From the NCBI GenBank assembly GCA_964017125.1, contig OZ024905.1, forward strand, positions 32,337,534 to 32,401,533: 64,000 bases of DNA. Reading direction: 5' to 3'. The stretch is from Flabesymbios commensalis (lineage: Eukaryota; Annelida; Polychaeta; Terebellida; Flabelligeridae). The position numbers were made by a program, and so were the translations under genes. A model generated the notes under the pieces. It was not told the DNA's origin. It saw only the letters and a list, made by a program, of their open reading frames with translations, and made no database searches. Shown piece by piece: positions 10,854-22,989 of the stretch; position 1 is the first letter of the stretch; every line of letters starts with the position of its first letter.

Positions 10854-13236
10854 GCTCCCGCCGTCACCGTAGGTGAGACGGAGGGAGCTATGGATTCTAC
10901 CTCCGGTTTTTTTTGCCTCTTCCTCTGCCTATAACTTTGTAAGAAAATAAGCTAGGATAACAATTTTTGGTATGTGGGTTACTTCCAGGTGGATAATGGA
11001 CAGGTTAAAATATTTTTAATCTGAATTCAATACGCAAGGTCGCAGAGGAGAAAATGATGATGTTACGGCGTTGGGCCGTTGGGCCGTCCGTAAACAATTC
11101 GTTTCCGGAGCATATCTCTGAAAGTACTTGTCCGATTGTCTTCAAATTTCACACACAACACCCCTAGGGGGTCTAGTTGTGCCTTTTGGGGTATTTGAAC
11201 TTTGACCTACTTCTGTTTCAGAACTATGACATATTTAGACGTTTTGACGCGCACTTCGTTTCCGGAGCAGATCTCGAAAAGTACTGGGCCGATGACAGTC
11301 ATATTGCACATACATGTTCTCTAAGGTCCCTAGTTGTGCCTTTTCAAGTTTTTGGACCTTGACCTTGAAGTTGACCCAGCACTTTGACCTAATTTATAAC
11401 ATCGGTAAATCCGACTGAAAGATTTTGCGGAATATCATGAAAACCGCTCAAGATAGCTACACCATTACTATAAAACAAATTGTGAGGTTTCAGGAGAGGA
11501 TGCATCTTGAAAATTTTCAAGTCGATAAAATTAAAAATGGCCGCCTATCGGCCATTATTCACCTCGACAGGCCTGACAGGCTCAAGATAGCTACACCATT
11601 AATATCAAATAAATTGTAAGGTGTCAGGGGAGGATGCATCTTGACAAATTTCAAGTTGATACAATTCAAAATGGCCGCCTATCGGCCATTATTCACCTCG
11701 ACAGGCCTGATATTGTGGAATATCATGAAAACCGCTCAAGATATCTACACCATTACTATAAAACAAATTGTAAGGTTTCAGGAGAGGATGCATTTTGAAA
11801 AAATTCAACTCGTCCAAGTTCAAAATGGCCGCCAATCGGCCATTATTCACTTTCACATGGCCGTTATTTGGTAAACCGTGCTAGATGGCTAGACCATTAC
11901 TATAAAACAAAATGTGTGATTTCAGGAGAGGATGCATCTTGAAAAAATTCGACTTGATAAAATTCAAAATGGCCGCTTATCGGCCATTATTCACTTTCAC
12001 ATGGCCGATATTTGGTCAACCGTGCTAGATGGCTAGACCATTACTATAAAACGAAATGTGAGATTTCAGATGAGGATGCATCTTGAAAAAATTTGACTTG
12101 ATCAAATTTAAAATGGCCGCCTTTTCGGCCATTATTCATTTTCACATGGCTGATATTTGATAAACCGTGCTAGATGGCTAGACCATTACCTGATTACTAT
12201 AAAACAAAGTGTGAGTTTCCGGGGGAGAAAATTTTTTAACTTACAAATTCAAAATGGCCGACAATCAGCATTATTTACCTCGATAGGCCTGATATCAGGT
12301 AAACCGTGCTAGATAGCTAGACCATTACTATAAAACAAAATGTGACGTTTCGAGAGAGGATGCCTTTTAAAAACTTTAGACTCAATCGAATTCAAAATGG
12401 CCGCCTATCGGCCACTATTTACTTTCACATTGCTGATATTTGGTAAACCGTGTTAGATAGCTGGACCATCACTATAAAACAAAATGTGAGATTACAAGAG
12501 AGGATGCATCTTGAAAAAAAATGACTCGATCCAATTCAAAATGGCCGCCTATCGGCCATTATTCACTTTCACATAGCCGGTTTTTGGTAACCGTACTAGA
12601 TGGCTAGACCATTACTATAAAACAAAATGTGAGATTTCAGGAGGATGCATCTTGAAAAATTTTGACTTGATCAAATTCAAAATGGCCTCCTATCGGCCAT
12701 TATTCACTTTCACATCCATGGCGATATTTGGTAAACCGTGCTAGATGGCTAGACCATTACTATAGAATGAAATGTGAGATTTCAGCTGAGCATGCATCTT
12801 GAAAAATTTCGACTTGATCAAATTCAAAATGGCCCCCTATCGGCCATTATTTACTTCCACATGCCCAATATTTTGCAAACTGTGTTAGATGTTAGTCCAT
12901 TACTATAAAACAAAATTTGATGTTTCGGGGGAGGATGCACCCTAAGTTTTTAACTAATTTATATCGAATTCAAAATGACCGTAAATCAGCTATTAGTTAC
13001 CTCGATTGGCCTGATATCGGGTAAACCGTGCCAAATAGGTAGACCATTACTGGGATACTGATTAGGATCATTAATTTCAATGGAGGTTTGCAATCTCTGA
13101 CAGACTGTCTAGTTCTTATCTTACTCTTAGACTGGGCTTCTTAGACCTAGTTGTCTTGCGTCTTGATTTTTGACTAGAACTACATTGATAACCCTACACA
13201 AAATTGCTTAAATCAAATTCTTATTCGGAGCGGGAG
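10854..13236. mobile_element. AGCTCCCGC-bounded element with satellite interior
   Basis: The left end reads AGCTCCCGCCGTCACC and the right end, reversed, AGCTCCCGCTCC, a short terminal inverted repeat. The left end also folds on itself (AGCTCCC...GGGAGCT, 10854-10891). The interior from about 11420 is a tandem array. No transposase frame is visible, so this is presumably non-autonomous. Boundaries rest on only about 10 bp of inverted match. Confidence 0.5.
11420..13060. repeat. Satellite array, about eleven 120-150-bp units
   Basis: Each unit carries 'ccattactataaaacaaa', 'aggatgcatcttgaaaa', 'ttcaaaatggccgcctat', 'cggccattattcac', 'tggccgatatttggtaaacc' and 'gtgctagatggctag'. The CGGCC/GGCCG halves make a small hairpin in each unit. 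Units differ by several percent and by small indels. Confidence 0.88.
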
Positions 13237-13578
13237 CTCCTGGACTTATGTAGTCTTGTTGATGTAAAGTATAGACAATACTCCCTAACGAATTGGATTG
13301 CGCAATTTTTCTCAAGATTTTTTAATGGCGCGATATACACAAGGTGAGAGCAAATATTTTAAAAAAATCACTTTTTGTGAAAAAAGACCACTAACGAAAA
13401 AATGTGTAGTTAGAATAGAGCTGAGGCTTATTTGTTTTATGGGAACTCCACTTAATAAGACACAAACGAGGTTTTTGCTATACTGGGGACTTTCCATCAT
13501 ACTTGAAGCACTCCTTACAAATGCATTCCTTACAAAAAAATATTTTTTTTACCTAATAAGCTGGGTGATAACTTAATA

Positions 13579-14370
13579 TAGGGGAGAGTGGGGTTCATTG
13601 GGACTGGGGACCATTTGGACACCACCTATTGCGGGGATCTCCTGTAGGGGGGGGGGGGTTCTTGTGACCTAATCTCTGGATACCATGGGCATTCGCACTC
13701 TATTTCACCACAAACATAAAAACATTTGGACATCACTGTGAGATATACGCCCATAAATTCACTTTTGATCCATCAGAGTAAATTATTGATCACTAATTGC
13801 GAACTACTTCACATACTAGCATTCAAAAAACGACTTTGGTAACACAATATAAGGATTCACATGAGGATAAATTCCGCACTACTAAAATCCAAAATGACCG
13901 ACTGGCGGTCATTTTAAATTGTTTTTTCTCATTATCTCGGGAAACTTGCATACTAGCTTAAGCGGTAATATAAAATAAACTTCGAGAAATTTTGCTGATT
14001 TATATCAAATTTAAAATGGCCGACTGGCGATAACGGAGGGCTGCTTCCGTGTTCGAACAACTCTTTCTGGTTATACTACCTTTTCATATAATACCCTAAA
14101 TAGGCTATGCTGAAAGCCGCTTATTCGTCATTTAAGTGAAGTTTCTAAATATTCAACCATGCCGAATCCTCCCAATCATCTGTAGGGATCTACATCATTA
14201 TTTTTTTATTGATTTTCCCTCAATAGATTGGACTCTTATTAAAATATTCTACTGGTGTCGAACCGTGATGTTTGGGAATAATTGTACTTTTTCACTTACG
14301 AAAGAGTAATGCTGGAATACCTATACCTATGCGAAAAGTGTCCCAATGGTCCTCAGTCTCCCCTATATAT
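13579..14370. mobile_element. MITE with GGGGAGAGTGGGG ends, copy 1
   Basis: The left end reads TATAGGGGAGAGTGGGGTTC and the right end, reversed, TATAGGGGAGACTGAGGACC. The ends are inverted repeats about 790 bp apart, and both include a 'ccattgggac'-like segment. A second copy lies at 44976-45787. The interior has two ATGGCCGACTGGCG units and no coding frame. Confidence 0.75.
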
Positions 14371-14389
14371 GTTTATACAAATTATATAT

Positions 14390-14620
14390 AGGCCAATATT
14401 TTAAAGAAATAAAGCTAGGTACAAGTGTAATACATGTTTTTCTGTTTGATTTTGTCTGAAAAATCCGTTTTTGGTATTATTTTGAGGATTAGAGGCTATT
14501 CTCTAGGTCAAAAGATTAATTTCAAGGTCAAATATGATTTTATCATGCTATAAATCGGAGCACGCATAGTACATTGTTTTGTTGTGAATTTGACTGGATA
14601 ATCTAATTCTAGTATTGTTC
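14390..14620. repeat. AGGTCA-rich dispersed repeat
   Basis: Same family as 8840-9790: 'aagctaggtacaagtgtaatac', 'ttgactggataatctaattct' and two 'aaggtca' or 'aggtcaaa' half-sites. Confidence 0.7.
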
Positions 14621-14689
14621 TATTGATTAAACATCACCATAGTGAAATGATCAGGCAACAGACAAGCGTTGTAGATCGATGGAAAGGTG

Positions 14690-16115
14690 ACAGGGAGGTG
14701 TTAAAAAACATTAGGGGGTGTTAAAGGGTGGCGATAAAGTACTAACAAGATAATCAGAGGCGTTAAAGGGCGACTGAAAGGGTTTAGGGGCAATGAGGAA
14801 GTGCGAAAAGGGCAACAAACATACATTAAGGGGGAGAAAGATACGTTAAAGTGCGACCAGATGTGATAAAAGGTGGCAGGGAGGCAACAAAGGGCTATGG
14901 GACGGTGTTAGAAGGCTATGAGGGGGAATAAAGATTGGAGTATGTTAACGGGTAATGGGGAAACATTAAAGGGTAATGTGTAGACGTAAGGGTGATGAGG
15001 AGGCATAAAGATGAAGGAATGTTGCTAAAGGGTGCCAGAGAAACGCTAACTGGTGACAAAAAGACGTCAAAGGGCGACAAAAAGACGATAAGGGGTGAAG
15101 AAAAAGTGTTAAAGATCGATGGAGATGTATTGAAGGGTGATTGAGAGGCGCTAAAAGGCGCTGCAAATGCTCTAAGCGGCGATGTGAAGGCATTAAAGGG
15201 AGAGCGATCATGGGGATGTGTTAAATGGTGATAGCAAGCTGGCAAAGGGCGACCATAAAGCCTTAAATGACGAGGAAAAGCGTTAAAGGGCGATGGGGAG
15301 TGGTAAGTGTGAAAGGTATGCTATTAAAGGTGAGGATAAATGTTGAGGGCGACGGAGAGGCGTTAAAAGGACACATATAGGCATTAAAGGGGAGGCTCTA
15401 AGTGATGATGGAGAGGCGCTAAAAAGCAAAGGGAAGGCGCTAAATAATGATAAAAAAAATGTAAAGGTCAACGCTGAAGCATTGAAGGGCAATGTGAGGC
15501 GTTAAAAGGTGTCACAGAGGCAAACAGGGGCGATGGGAAGGCGTTAATAAGTGATGAGAGGCGTTAAAGATCGATGGAGAGGGGTTGAAAATGAAAGGCG
15601 ATGGAGAGGTGTTAAAGGTCAATGGAGAGGCATTACGGGTGAACAGGAGACTTTAAATGCCTGCGAAAAGGTCTCCCATTGCAATGAAGAAGTGTTAAAG
15701 TAAAAAGCGCTACGAAGACGCATACAGGGCGACGAAAAATCCTTAAAGTGCAACAGGAGTGTGTTTACAGCGCTCTTTAATGCCTCTCCATCACCTCGTA
15801 ATGCATTTAACGGTTCCTCGGCGCCCTCATGCTCCACCACCACCTTATAAAGCCCTTCATCAATCAAGAAAACTTCCATAGCGCTTATAAAGCCTCAGCG
15901 ACCAGAGCTCACAGATCCTTAGCATAATTTTGTGTGGTAGTCCAGGCAAAAGCAGATTCGTCAACAGAGAGCAGGGCCACTAAGGACTTAGGGCGGGAAA
16001 GCTGGATGAAATAGGTGTGATTTGAGTATTTTCATTGCCCTTTAGCGTCTCCTAGTCGATCGTTAAAGCTTTCCTTTGCTAATTAACACCTCTCCATTGC
16101 CCTTTAATACCTTAC
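14690..16115. repeat. Degenerate GGCGTTAAAGGGCGATGGAGA minisatellite
   Basis: About 1.4 kb of imperfect units of roughly 25-30 bp built on 'aggcgttaaagg-cgatggagag'. Orientation switches: from about 15775 and again at 16035-16110 the complement (CCTCTCCATTGCCCTTTAA) is on the plus strand. Minus-strand open frames rich in P, S, L and F are artefacts of the repeat. Confidence 0.85.
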
Positions 16116-16179
16116 CCCCGCCTGATATTTTTACTTTGAGCATGTTTATTCATTTAAACCCAGCAGAATTATATTATCT

Positions 16180-16520
16180 AGTGAAAATCACGCCAAAACG
16201 AGAAAGGCTAGTATACCTGCTCCAATTTGTAGCATATATTTTGCAAATCATATTCGACCTTGAAATTGACCTTTTGATCTTCAGTATGACCTAAAATCAC
16301 CAAAACAATTGAAGAAATAGCTTTTTCAGTCGAAATCCCACGAAAAGAAGTATTACACATGTTCCTAGCTTTACTTGTTAAAAATCATTTTTTCCTTTGT
16401 TTGACCTTAAAATTGACCTGATGACCTTGCCGATGTCCCTTTAATCAACAAAAGAGTACCAGATTGTTTAATCTACATTACATGAGAAGGACGTATTACA
16501 CTTATTTCTATTTTTTCTTC
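16180..16520 (-). repeat. AGGTCA-rich dispersed repeat, inverted
   Basis: 'ttgaccttaaaattgacctgatgacctt' on the plus strand reads AGGTCA-TC-AGGTCA on the minus strand, again with DR2 spacing. Two units are present. Confidence 0.75.
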
Positions 16521-16780
16521 TTAAAAGATCAAAGGTCTTGTTCTACATAGTGTTTTTTTACATCTAGTCGTTTACATAGCCAGAGGCTCTAAATCAAGTA
16601 TTTTTACAATAATTATAAGCGAGTTTACTCCAGAAGCCAGATGAGCTAGGTAGGGGCAGTAAAGTAGACTATGTTACTTATGTATTTTTGCAAGTGCAAG
16701 TGCCCTATAAAATAATTATGTTGCAATTCGTTCTAGGTTGGGTCATTTTTGACCGTACATTGACTGGACTAAAATAGGTA

Positions 16781-17098
16781 AAATGAAATGAATCGGGCTT
16801 TAGGCCACCTTTGTGCACATATAGGCTAAGCTGGACCAGGAGAACCTCCTGAGGATGGTGAGATGATTGAGATGACACTGTCCTCCAGACACAGGATTCG
16901 AAATTCCAGCCCTGGCGGTCTGAGGTCGAGCACGCTACCTCTCGGTCACGGAGGCTCCCCACAATACTAACACGTGTTAGGGGATGGGGATGGGGATGAA
17001 ACAATTCTGTTTCTTTCAAACTGCCGAGACCGGGAACCGAACCCCGGACTCTGGCGTGAAAGGCAGCGGTGCTAACCACTACCCTAGGGCCCCCGCCC
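16781..17098 (-). mobile_element. tRNA-derived SINE, copy 2
   Basis: Same structure as copy 1 (head GGGCGGGGGCCCTAGGG, A-box TAGTGGTTAGC, B-box GGGTTCGGTTCCC). It is flanked by a perfect 13-bp target duplication ACTAAAATAGGTA at 16768-16780 and 17099-17111. High similarity to copy 1 and exact duplications suggest recent mobility. Confidence 0.9.
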
Positions 17099-17399
17099 AC
17101 TAAAATAGGTATTCTGACCTCAGAGCGGGGGTTGACCTGAGCGACATCTATGTGTGGAGAAAGGTAATTAGGATCATTTTCATATCATTCTCGTTTTATT
17201 TTAATTCCGTTTTCAACAAACTATGGTTCAAATGCTATATCTATCATTTTTTGTGTAATTTCAAATTCAATGATCGACAACGAAACGATCTCGCATGAGG
17301 AATTATATCAGCACAAGAATAGTAGATCGTGTGATACTGCATCGTTGGATACGGCCAGATGTCTGATCTCAGCGCTCCGCATCGCATCAAACCCTCGTA

Positions 17400-17700
17400 T
17401 TTGATGTGTACAAAATTTAAAATCGCCGCCAAATGTCAAATCCAATTTTTTTTGTGGGCGCAAAAACTCTTCATCTCAAAGTCAAAAATTATTAAATTAT
17501 TCAAATTTTACAACCACATTCCCCACGAGATGTGCAGGTGATTTTCTTAAGGTTTCACTGAAATACAAAATGGCCGCCATGGATGGACTTCATAATTTTT
17601 TGTGGTCGCAAAAGCTGGAAATGTGCAGGTGATTTTACTGAAATTTAAAATAGCCACCACAAATCGACTTTTTAAATATTTGTGACCGCAAACACTGTAA
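17400..17700 (-). repeat. 150-bp satellite, inverted relative to 39.5 kb
   Basis: Contains 'gtgggcgcaaaaactc', 'ttcaaattttac', 'gatgtgcaggtgattttc' and 'tgaaatacaaaatggccgcc'. This is the reverse complement of the units at 39475-40165. About two units. Confidence 0.75.
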
Positions 17701-17879
17701 CCTAATTAATGGCGGGGGATGATACAGGACATTAGGCCTATTGTTGTGTAATACAAAGATACTAGCAAAAATGTGCACATTGATGGTATCAACCACTCTT
17801 TGTTTAATGTTGGGGCAGCATCTCAGATTGTGGATTAACATAAACCCAGCGCTGGGTCATCGTTCTTACTGGTGTGCAG

Positions 17880-19640
17880 TCTCAGTCAGCATGATATAGT
17901 GACCCATCCGAAACGCACACGACATTATCTTGAACGCGCCTTGCGGGAATCTTGTTTTCCATCAGACAGATCAAATATATTGATGGTGCTGGAAAACTCT
18001 GGAGGGTGGTCAACTCGGTACTACATCAATGCCTACCACAAATGATATCACCACACTTTGCCAGAGTTTTTCCACCTTTTTTGTTTTGCGATCGTAAACA
18101 CAATGTGCCTCATATTCCGCGACCAGAAATTAACTTTCCAATCAAATCGTTTGAACTTTCTTCACAAAATAAATCATGTGACCCATTACCAAATTATTCA
18201 AATCTAGATGTATTGCTAATTTTCTTCACGAACCTTCTCGATTTGTCTTTGGAATCCGGCTCTTTCCCAGACGTTCCGAAAGTATCGCACATCACGCCCT
18301 TATTAAAGAAGCCATTATTGGCTAAGCATGACATTAACCTCAATTTCATTTCTAAAATAATTGAAAAAAGAATTTCCAATCGTATTCAGTCCCATTACAT
18401 CTAGCCAAAATAGTCCATCGAACCCCAATCAGCCAGCATATAAACCTCTTCATTCTACAGAAACAGCGTTGCTCAGAATTCACAATGACATCTGTATGAA
18501 CATGGACAGTGGCAAGACCACAGCATTGGTCTTGCTTGACCTGTCCGCACCCTTTGACACCTTGGACCATAGTCGTATCATTGACCTTTTGTCTGGCTGG
18601 TACGGTATTTCCGGAACTGCTCTAAATTGGGTACGTTCCTATCTATCGGGTTGATTGTAAATGGTTAAATTTATGGATGAACTTGGGGAACCGTTCAAAA
18701 CAGATTACGCCTATATTAAGGTGTCCCCCAGGGTTCTGTCCTGGGACCACTCTTATTCACGTTATATACAACGCCCCTAAGAGTGTGATTATTAGGCATA
18801 ACACCTGCCACCATCTGTATGCTGATGATACACAGATTTATATTTCTCTCCTCACGACAGACCCTGAGATGACATTGTCGTTGGTCCAGCGCAGTGCTTA
18901 CAAGACGTATAGGCCTATATATGACTTTATGATAGCTAGCAAACTGAAATTGAATTCTGACAAGACAGAGTTTATACTAGATCGGCACTAATCCAGTAAC
19001 ATTTTCCCACAATTTATTTTATCAGGATGTAACACCAACCGATTATGCACGAAATATATGGGTAGAATTTGATAAGGAGTTAAAAAATCAAATGTCTGCC
19101 GATCATGCTACTAGTTATCATATACCCTATTGATGTCGCTTGCGCAGATGTTCAACAGTGGCAGTGACTAAGACAATTGCAACGTCACATGTGTCAAGCA
19201 ACCTAGACTACTCTAGTGCAGCTATCCTCTATAACAGACCAAATCGCGAAATAAACAAGCTGCAGAGTGCTCAGAATTGCTTGGCCAGGGCTGTGACCCA
19301 CTCTCCACGATTCTGCAGTGGCACACCTTTGTTAAAATCGCTACATTGGATCCCTGTTCAATTAAGAATAAAATACAAACTATGCACCCTCACTTAATTA
19401 TAAGGTAAAACAGCAGCCAGTTTATCTCCATAATTTTATTAAACCTTTAACCAGAGCTCGTAATCTCCGCTCCTCAGATGATGACTGGCTGCTCCCAGAG
19501 TGAGTTTTAAGATGGGCGAAAGGGCTTTTTCGGTTGCGGCCCCCAGCTCCGGAATGGTATACCTCTCGAAATGAAAAAGCTGATCTTTACAGTCAAATCG
19601 GAATAAATTTCATCCTAAAACATCTCTGTCTTGGCATGCT
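17880..19640 (+). mobile_element. CR1-like non-LTR retrotransposon (LINE), 5'-truncated
   Basis: Open segments at 17952-18404, 18361-18654, 18677-18991 and 19140-19397 read in order as a LINE reverse transcriptase. Seen in the sequence: F-I-S-K-I-I-E-K, the S-T-E-T-A-L-L-R-I-H-N-D block, L-L-D-L-S-A-P-F-D-T-L-D-H-S, P-P-G-F-C-P-G-T, then the catalytic L-Y-A-D-D-T-Q-I-Y (YADD at 18818-18829), and the C-terminal L-H-W-I-P-V block. The segments lie in shifting frames with stops between, so it is inactive. The endonuclease half is absent. The type resembles CR1/Jockey-group LINEs. Confidence 0.85.
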
Positions 19641-19679
19641 GGCGGGTTAGAAATCTTTCATTTCATCTCCAACAAAGAA

Positions 19680-19815
19680 TCATTCAATCAATCAAACTTC
19701 TATAGCGCTAAATCATCAGCGGACTGAGCTGTGTCATAATCTAATAGCGGCCTCATCAAAGAGCTACGGCGGGAAGGCCAGGTAAAAAAGACCCAGAATA
19801 TAGGTGAGATTTACG
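19680..19815. repeat. 'cttctatagcgc' repeat fragment
   Basis: 'aacttctatagcgctaaatcatcagcgga' and 'ctacggcgggaag' resemble 15880-16010 ('acttccatagcgcttataaagcctcagcgacc', 'acttagggcgggaaag'). It is a small dispersed element adjoining the LINE's 3' end and may be its tail or a SINE partner. Confidence 0.5.
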
Positions 19816-19959
19816 TAATTTCCGGAGTGTTGAAATTGTTTGGGCATTTGCTACCTGCCAAAATGCTTAAAATATCCCACTCGTCCAGAAAAACCCCTCC
19901 GGATTAACGTCCATTTTTGACCTTCCATCTATACATTATATATATTATAATTGTATTAA

Positions 19960-21190
19960 TTTGAGATTTCCCATTTCATATGGGCACAGCAGAGTGTACC
20001 ACATGGTTGAGCCAATGCATTGTCACTGAGAGTGAAAATATGTTGACACATATTTGGGAGAGAACAAACAATATATGCAGATATACCTGGATGTAAAATT
20101 ACTGGTGCTGAAATAAAAGTTCCTGTTACTGGAAGCTCAACTTATCTGATAATATACATCGTCTTCTCACTATAAATCGCGACGTACGTTTTTGCTACTG
20201 AAAGTTCAGCTTCTGATATAATACATTGTTCTGTCGATTGAAGGTCAGGTGTCACGATGCATCGTCTTGTCACCATCTTATTTTCTGTTAGCATTAGGCC
20301 CTATCTCTGGTTTCACATATGGTTTTGTCACTTAAAATTTTAATAGGCGATATACATGGTCTTGTCTCTTTTAGTACACATTCTGATGACACACTCATGA
20401 CCATGTCACACTATGCATTATATTGTAATTGGAGGCTTCGTTTCTGCTCACACAATGTATTATGTTGTCATTGCAAATCTAACTTCAGGTTGAACTTCAG
20501 TTCTTATCTTGTTCTAAATTAAATTATATTTCCAGGTTAGCCCATTAATTGTTTTGTCATTGGGACGTACGAGTATAACTCTGGTGGTGGTTGTTTGTAA
20601 ATGAAATAACGACTTCTCGTTTTTCCATGTTTACCATTTATCTTGTTGTCCCTTGAAATTGAACTTCACTGGAGGCTCAACATTATAGACATTGTATTGG
20701 CACTGGAAGTTCAAATTCAGGCAATAGCATTCATTGATTTGTCAATGAAAGTACAACTTTTATTCACACCATCGATTGTCTGAAGTGTCATTGGGACTGG
20801 GGGTCATATCACCTGAAGTGACATCATGCATTTTCTTGACAAAGAACGTGCAACATGTGTTGATTATATTTGTTATATTCTGTGAAACGCAATGATGTCA
20901 CTCGGTGAAAACAAGGTTATATAACACCCCCTCCCCCATACTTCATTCTATGAAACGCGGTGACGTCACTCGGTGAAAACAAAGTTATATAAGAATCCTC
21001 CCCCATACTTCATTGTATTAGCCAGCTCGGTGAAAACAAAGGAGGTCGAGGTCATTGAGTTTCACAGAATTGTTAATAAATTAAATGCTCAACTTTTGGT
21101 CACCATAATAAATGCATTTTCTTGTCTCTGGAATTGCGACAGCTAGTGATACTATGCATTGTTTTATATCACTTGTAAATCAAACACTGG
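19960..21190. repeat. Degenerate tandem repeat, about 60-bp units
   Basis: Recurrent 'ttgtcactg(a/g)aagttcaactt', 'ctgatataatacatt' and 'gttttgtc' across 1.2 kb. Units are highly diverged. Confidence 0.6.
20874..21015. promoter_or_regulatory. Duplicated 72-bp block with CRE and TATA-like sequence
   Basis: 'tgtgaaacgcaatgatgtcactcgg' and 'atgaaacgcggtgacgtcactcgg' head two copies of a block ending 'cccatacttcatt'. The second copy has a perfect TGACGTCA (CREB/ATF site) at 20961-20968. TTATATAAG follows at 20985. The arrangement is promoter-like, but no gene is seen downstream. Confidence 0.3.
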
Positions 21191-21199
21191 CAACACCTT

Positions 21200-22985
21200 T
21201 GTAAATTCAGAATATAAACTATACAAAAAATATTTAGATAAACGGCACTTTACGTACACACGTTACATGTAGGTCTTATGTGTTTTGTTTAAGGTGTAGT
21301 CAGGGTCATCACAAAAACTATATTAATTCATCTGATCTAGGTCATGATAACGTGAAATTTCACATTACAATTATATACATGTATTTGAATTAAGAGGTGG
21401 CGTTGGGTAGCGGTGTTGAATGGTCTGCCTATATTTCAATATTGTTTCAACATGTATAGTATATGTATATTATATGGCTGGAACCCTGTATTGGGATTAG
21501 GGAGGGTGGGGTGGAAATTATCTATATTATACACTATATTATACATTTTTTTGCGATTACCCCCAATTTTTGTGAATTAATTTACTTAGTCTTTAACTTT
21601 AAATTCCGTTCGGGCCCCAATAGGATAATTTAATAGCTAATACGTTACTTTAGTGTATGACGAACTTAGGACAATCTACTTTAGCTGTGACGAACATAAG
21701 ACCCCCTGACGAATTTTGGTCCCCTGTGTCCCACGTTACTTAGCCTAAAGTTAAGGATGGGAAACCCCTTATTTTATTGCCCACATCCGGTTCACTTGAA
21801 TGTATGCAACGGATATTCCAATAATAATCATCGAAATATCTATGGTAGGCCTATACATTACCACCTACTAGTTGGAAACATTCCATGGCTGCGACAACAT
21901 TTCCAATGTTTGAGAATAAACTAACTAACTGACATAATTTATTTAGTCTAGCTCAACAACATACTTAGACTAAATCTAACAAATGTGCCTCCGTTTTACA
22001 TTTTTTCCAGGAAATATTCCCGAGAAAATTCCACACATTGTGAAAAAAACCGCACGGTAATCTCTGCAATTATGCTTGAGAAGTTCACCTTAGAAACGTG
22101 AAATGTGTTGCCGAAGTGGCATCGCTTATGTATTTTTTTCTAATAGTTCTCGACTTCTGTGTTCATTCTCCCAGGTTGATAAAGGGCCCCTCAAGACAAC
22201 TGCCTGAACTAGTTAAACACTTCTAGATCGTACCTCAAGCTATAGCTAGTCTACATATGCCTATATGAACATATGAAGCAAAATGAATGAACAGTGTTTA
22301 ATGTTTTCGTCATTCTGACCGTATCGCTACTCTAGATTATCATATCTGAAATGGTATAATCCAAATGTGGCCAGTCAACGAAAGAGAAAAGGATTGTATT
22401 ATTACCTGACATGTCCCCAGATCACTGCACACTCTGCATATTGTGTAGAAATAAAACTTCTATAAATTCAACCGTATAGATCATACTTATTTTGAGTGAT
22501 AGATCTATACAATGAGATTTGGTTGACGTGACTCATGTACAACTAAGCAGTCGATAACGGTTAAGTACATAGAACGTTTGCATTGCTAGGATGCAAGAAA
22601 ACGGTGATATGATTCGTAAATACTTGAACACAATAACAAGTATGGTTGCTTATACGTCTCGAATTTTTGCATTATACTGTACACCAAAACTATAATTGTC
22701 GCGCAATAATAAATGTATACCATACTATCATGACATTTCATATTATCAGTGACAGGTGATGTTACCCTTCATATCGTACGTGTGGTTATCCAATACATAC
22801 ACGCTGTGGACTGTTGACCTTCATACCTTTATACAGAACACTTTCCTATCGGTACTTCCAACATAGAAAATATGGAAACAATGTGACAGCATAACATGAA
22901 CGTTACCTGTAGAATAAAATATATATAGAGAGAAATGTCAAAATAAGTGGGAAAAACACTTTACACAGTTTTCTGTGGCAAATGG
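21200..22985. other. No gene recognised
   Basis: AT-rich sequence. A small 'gacgaac(t/a)tag/aag' duplication lies at 21655-21720. No exon-like stretch was found. Confidence 0.45.
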
Positions 22986-22989
22986 TTAA

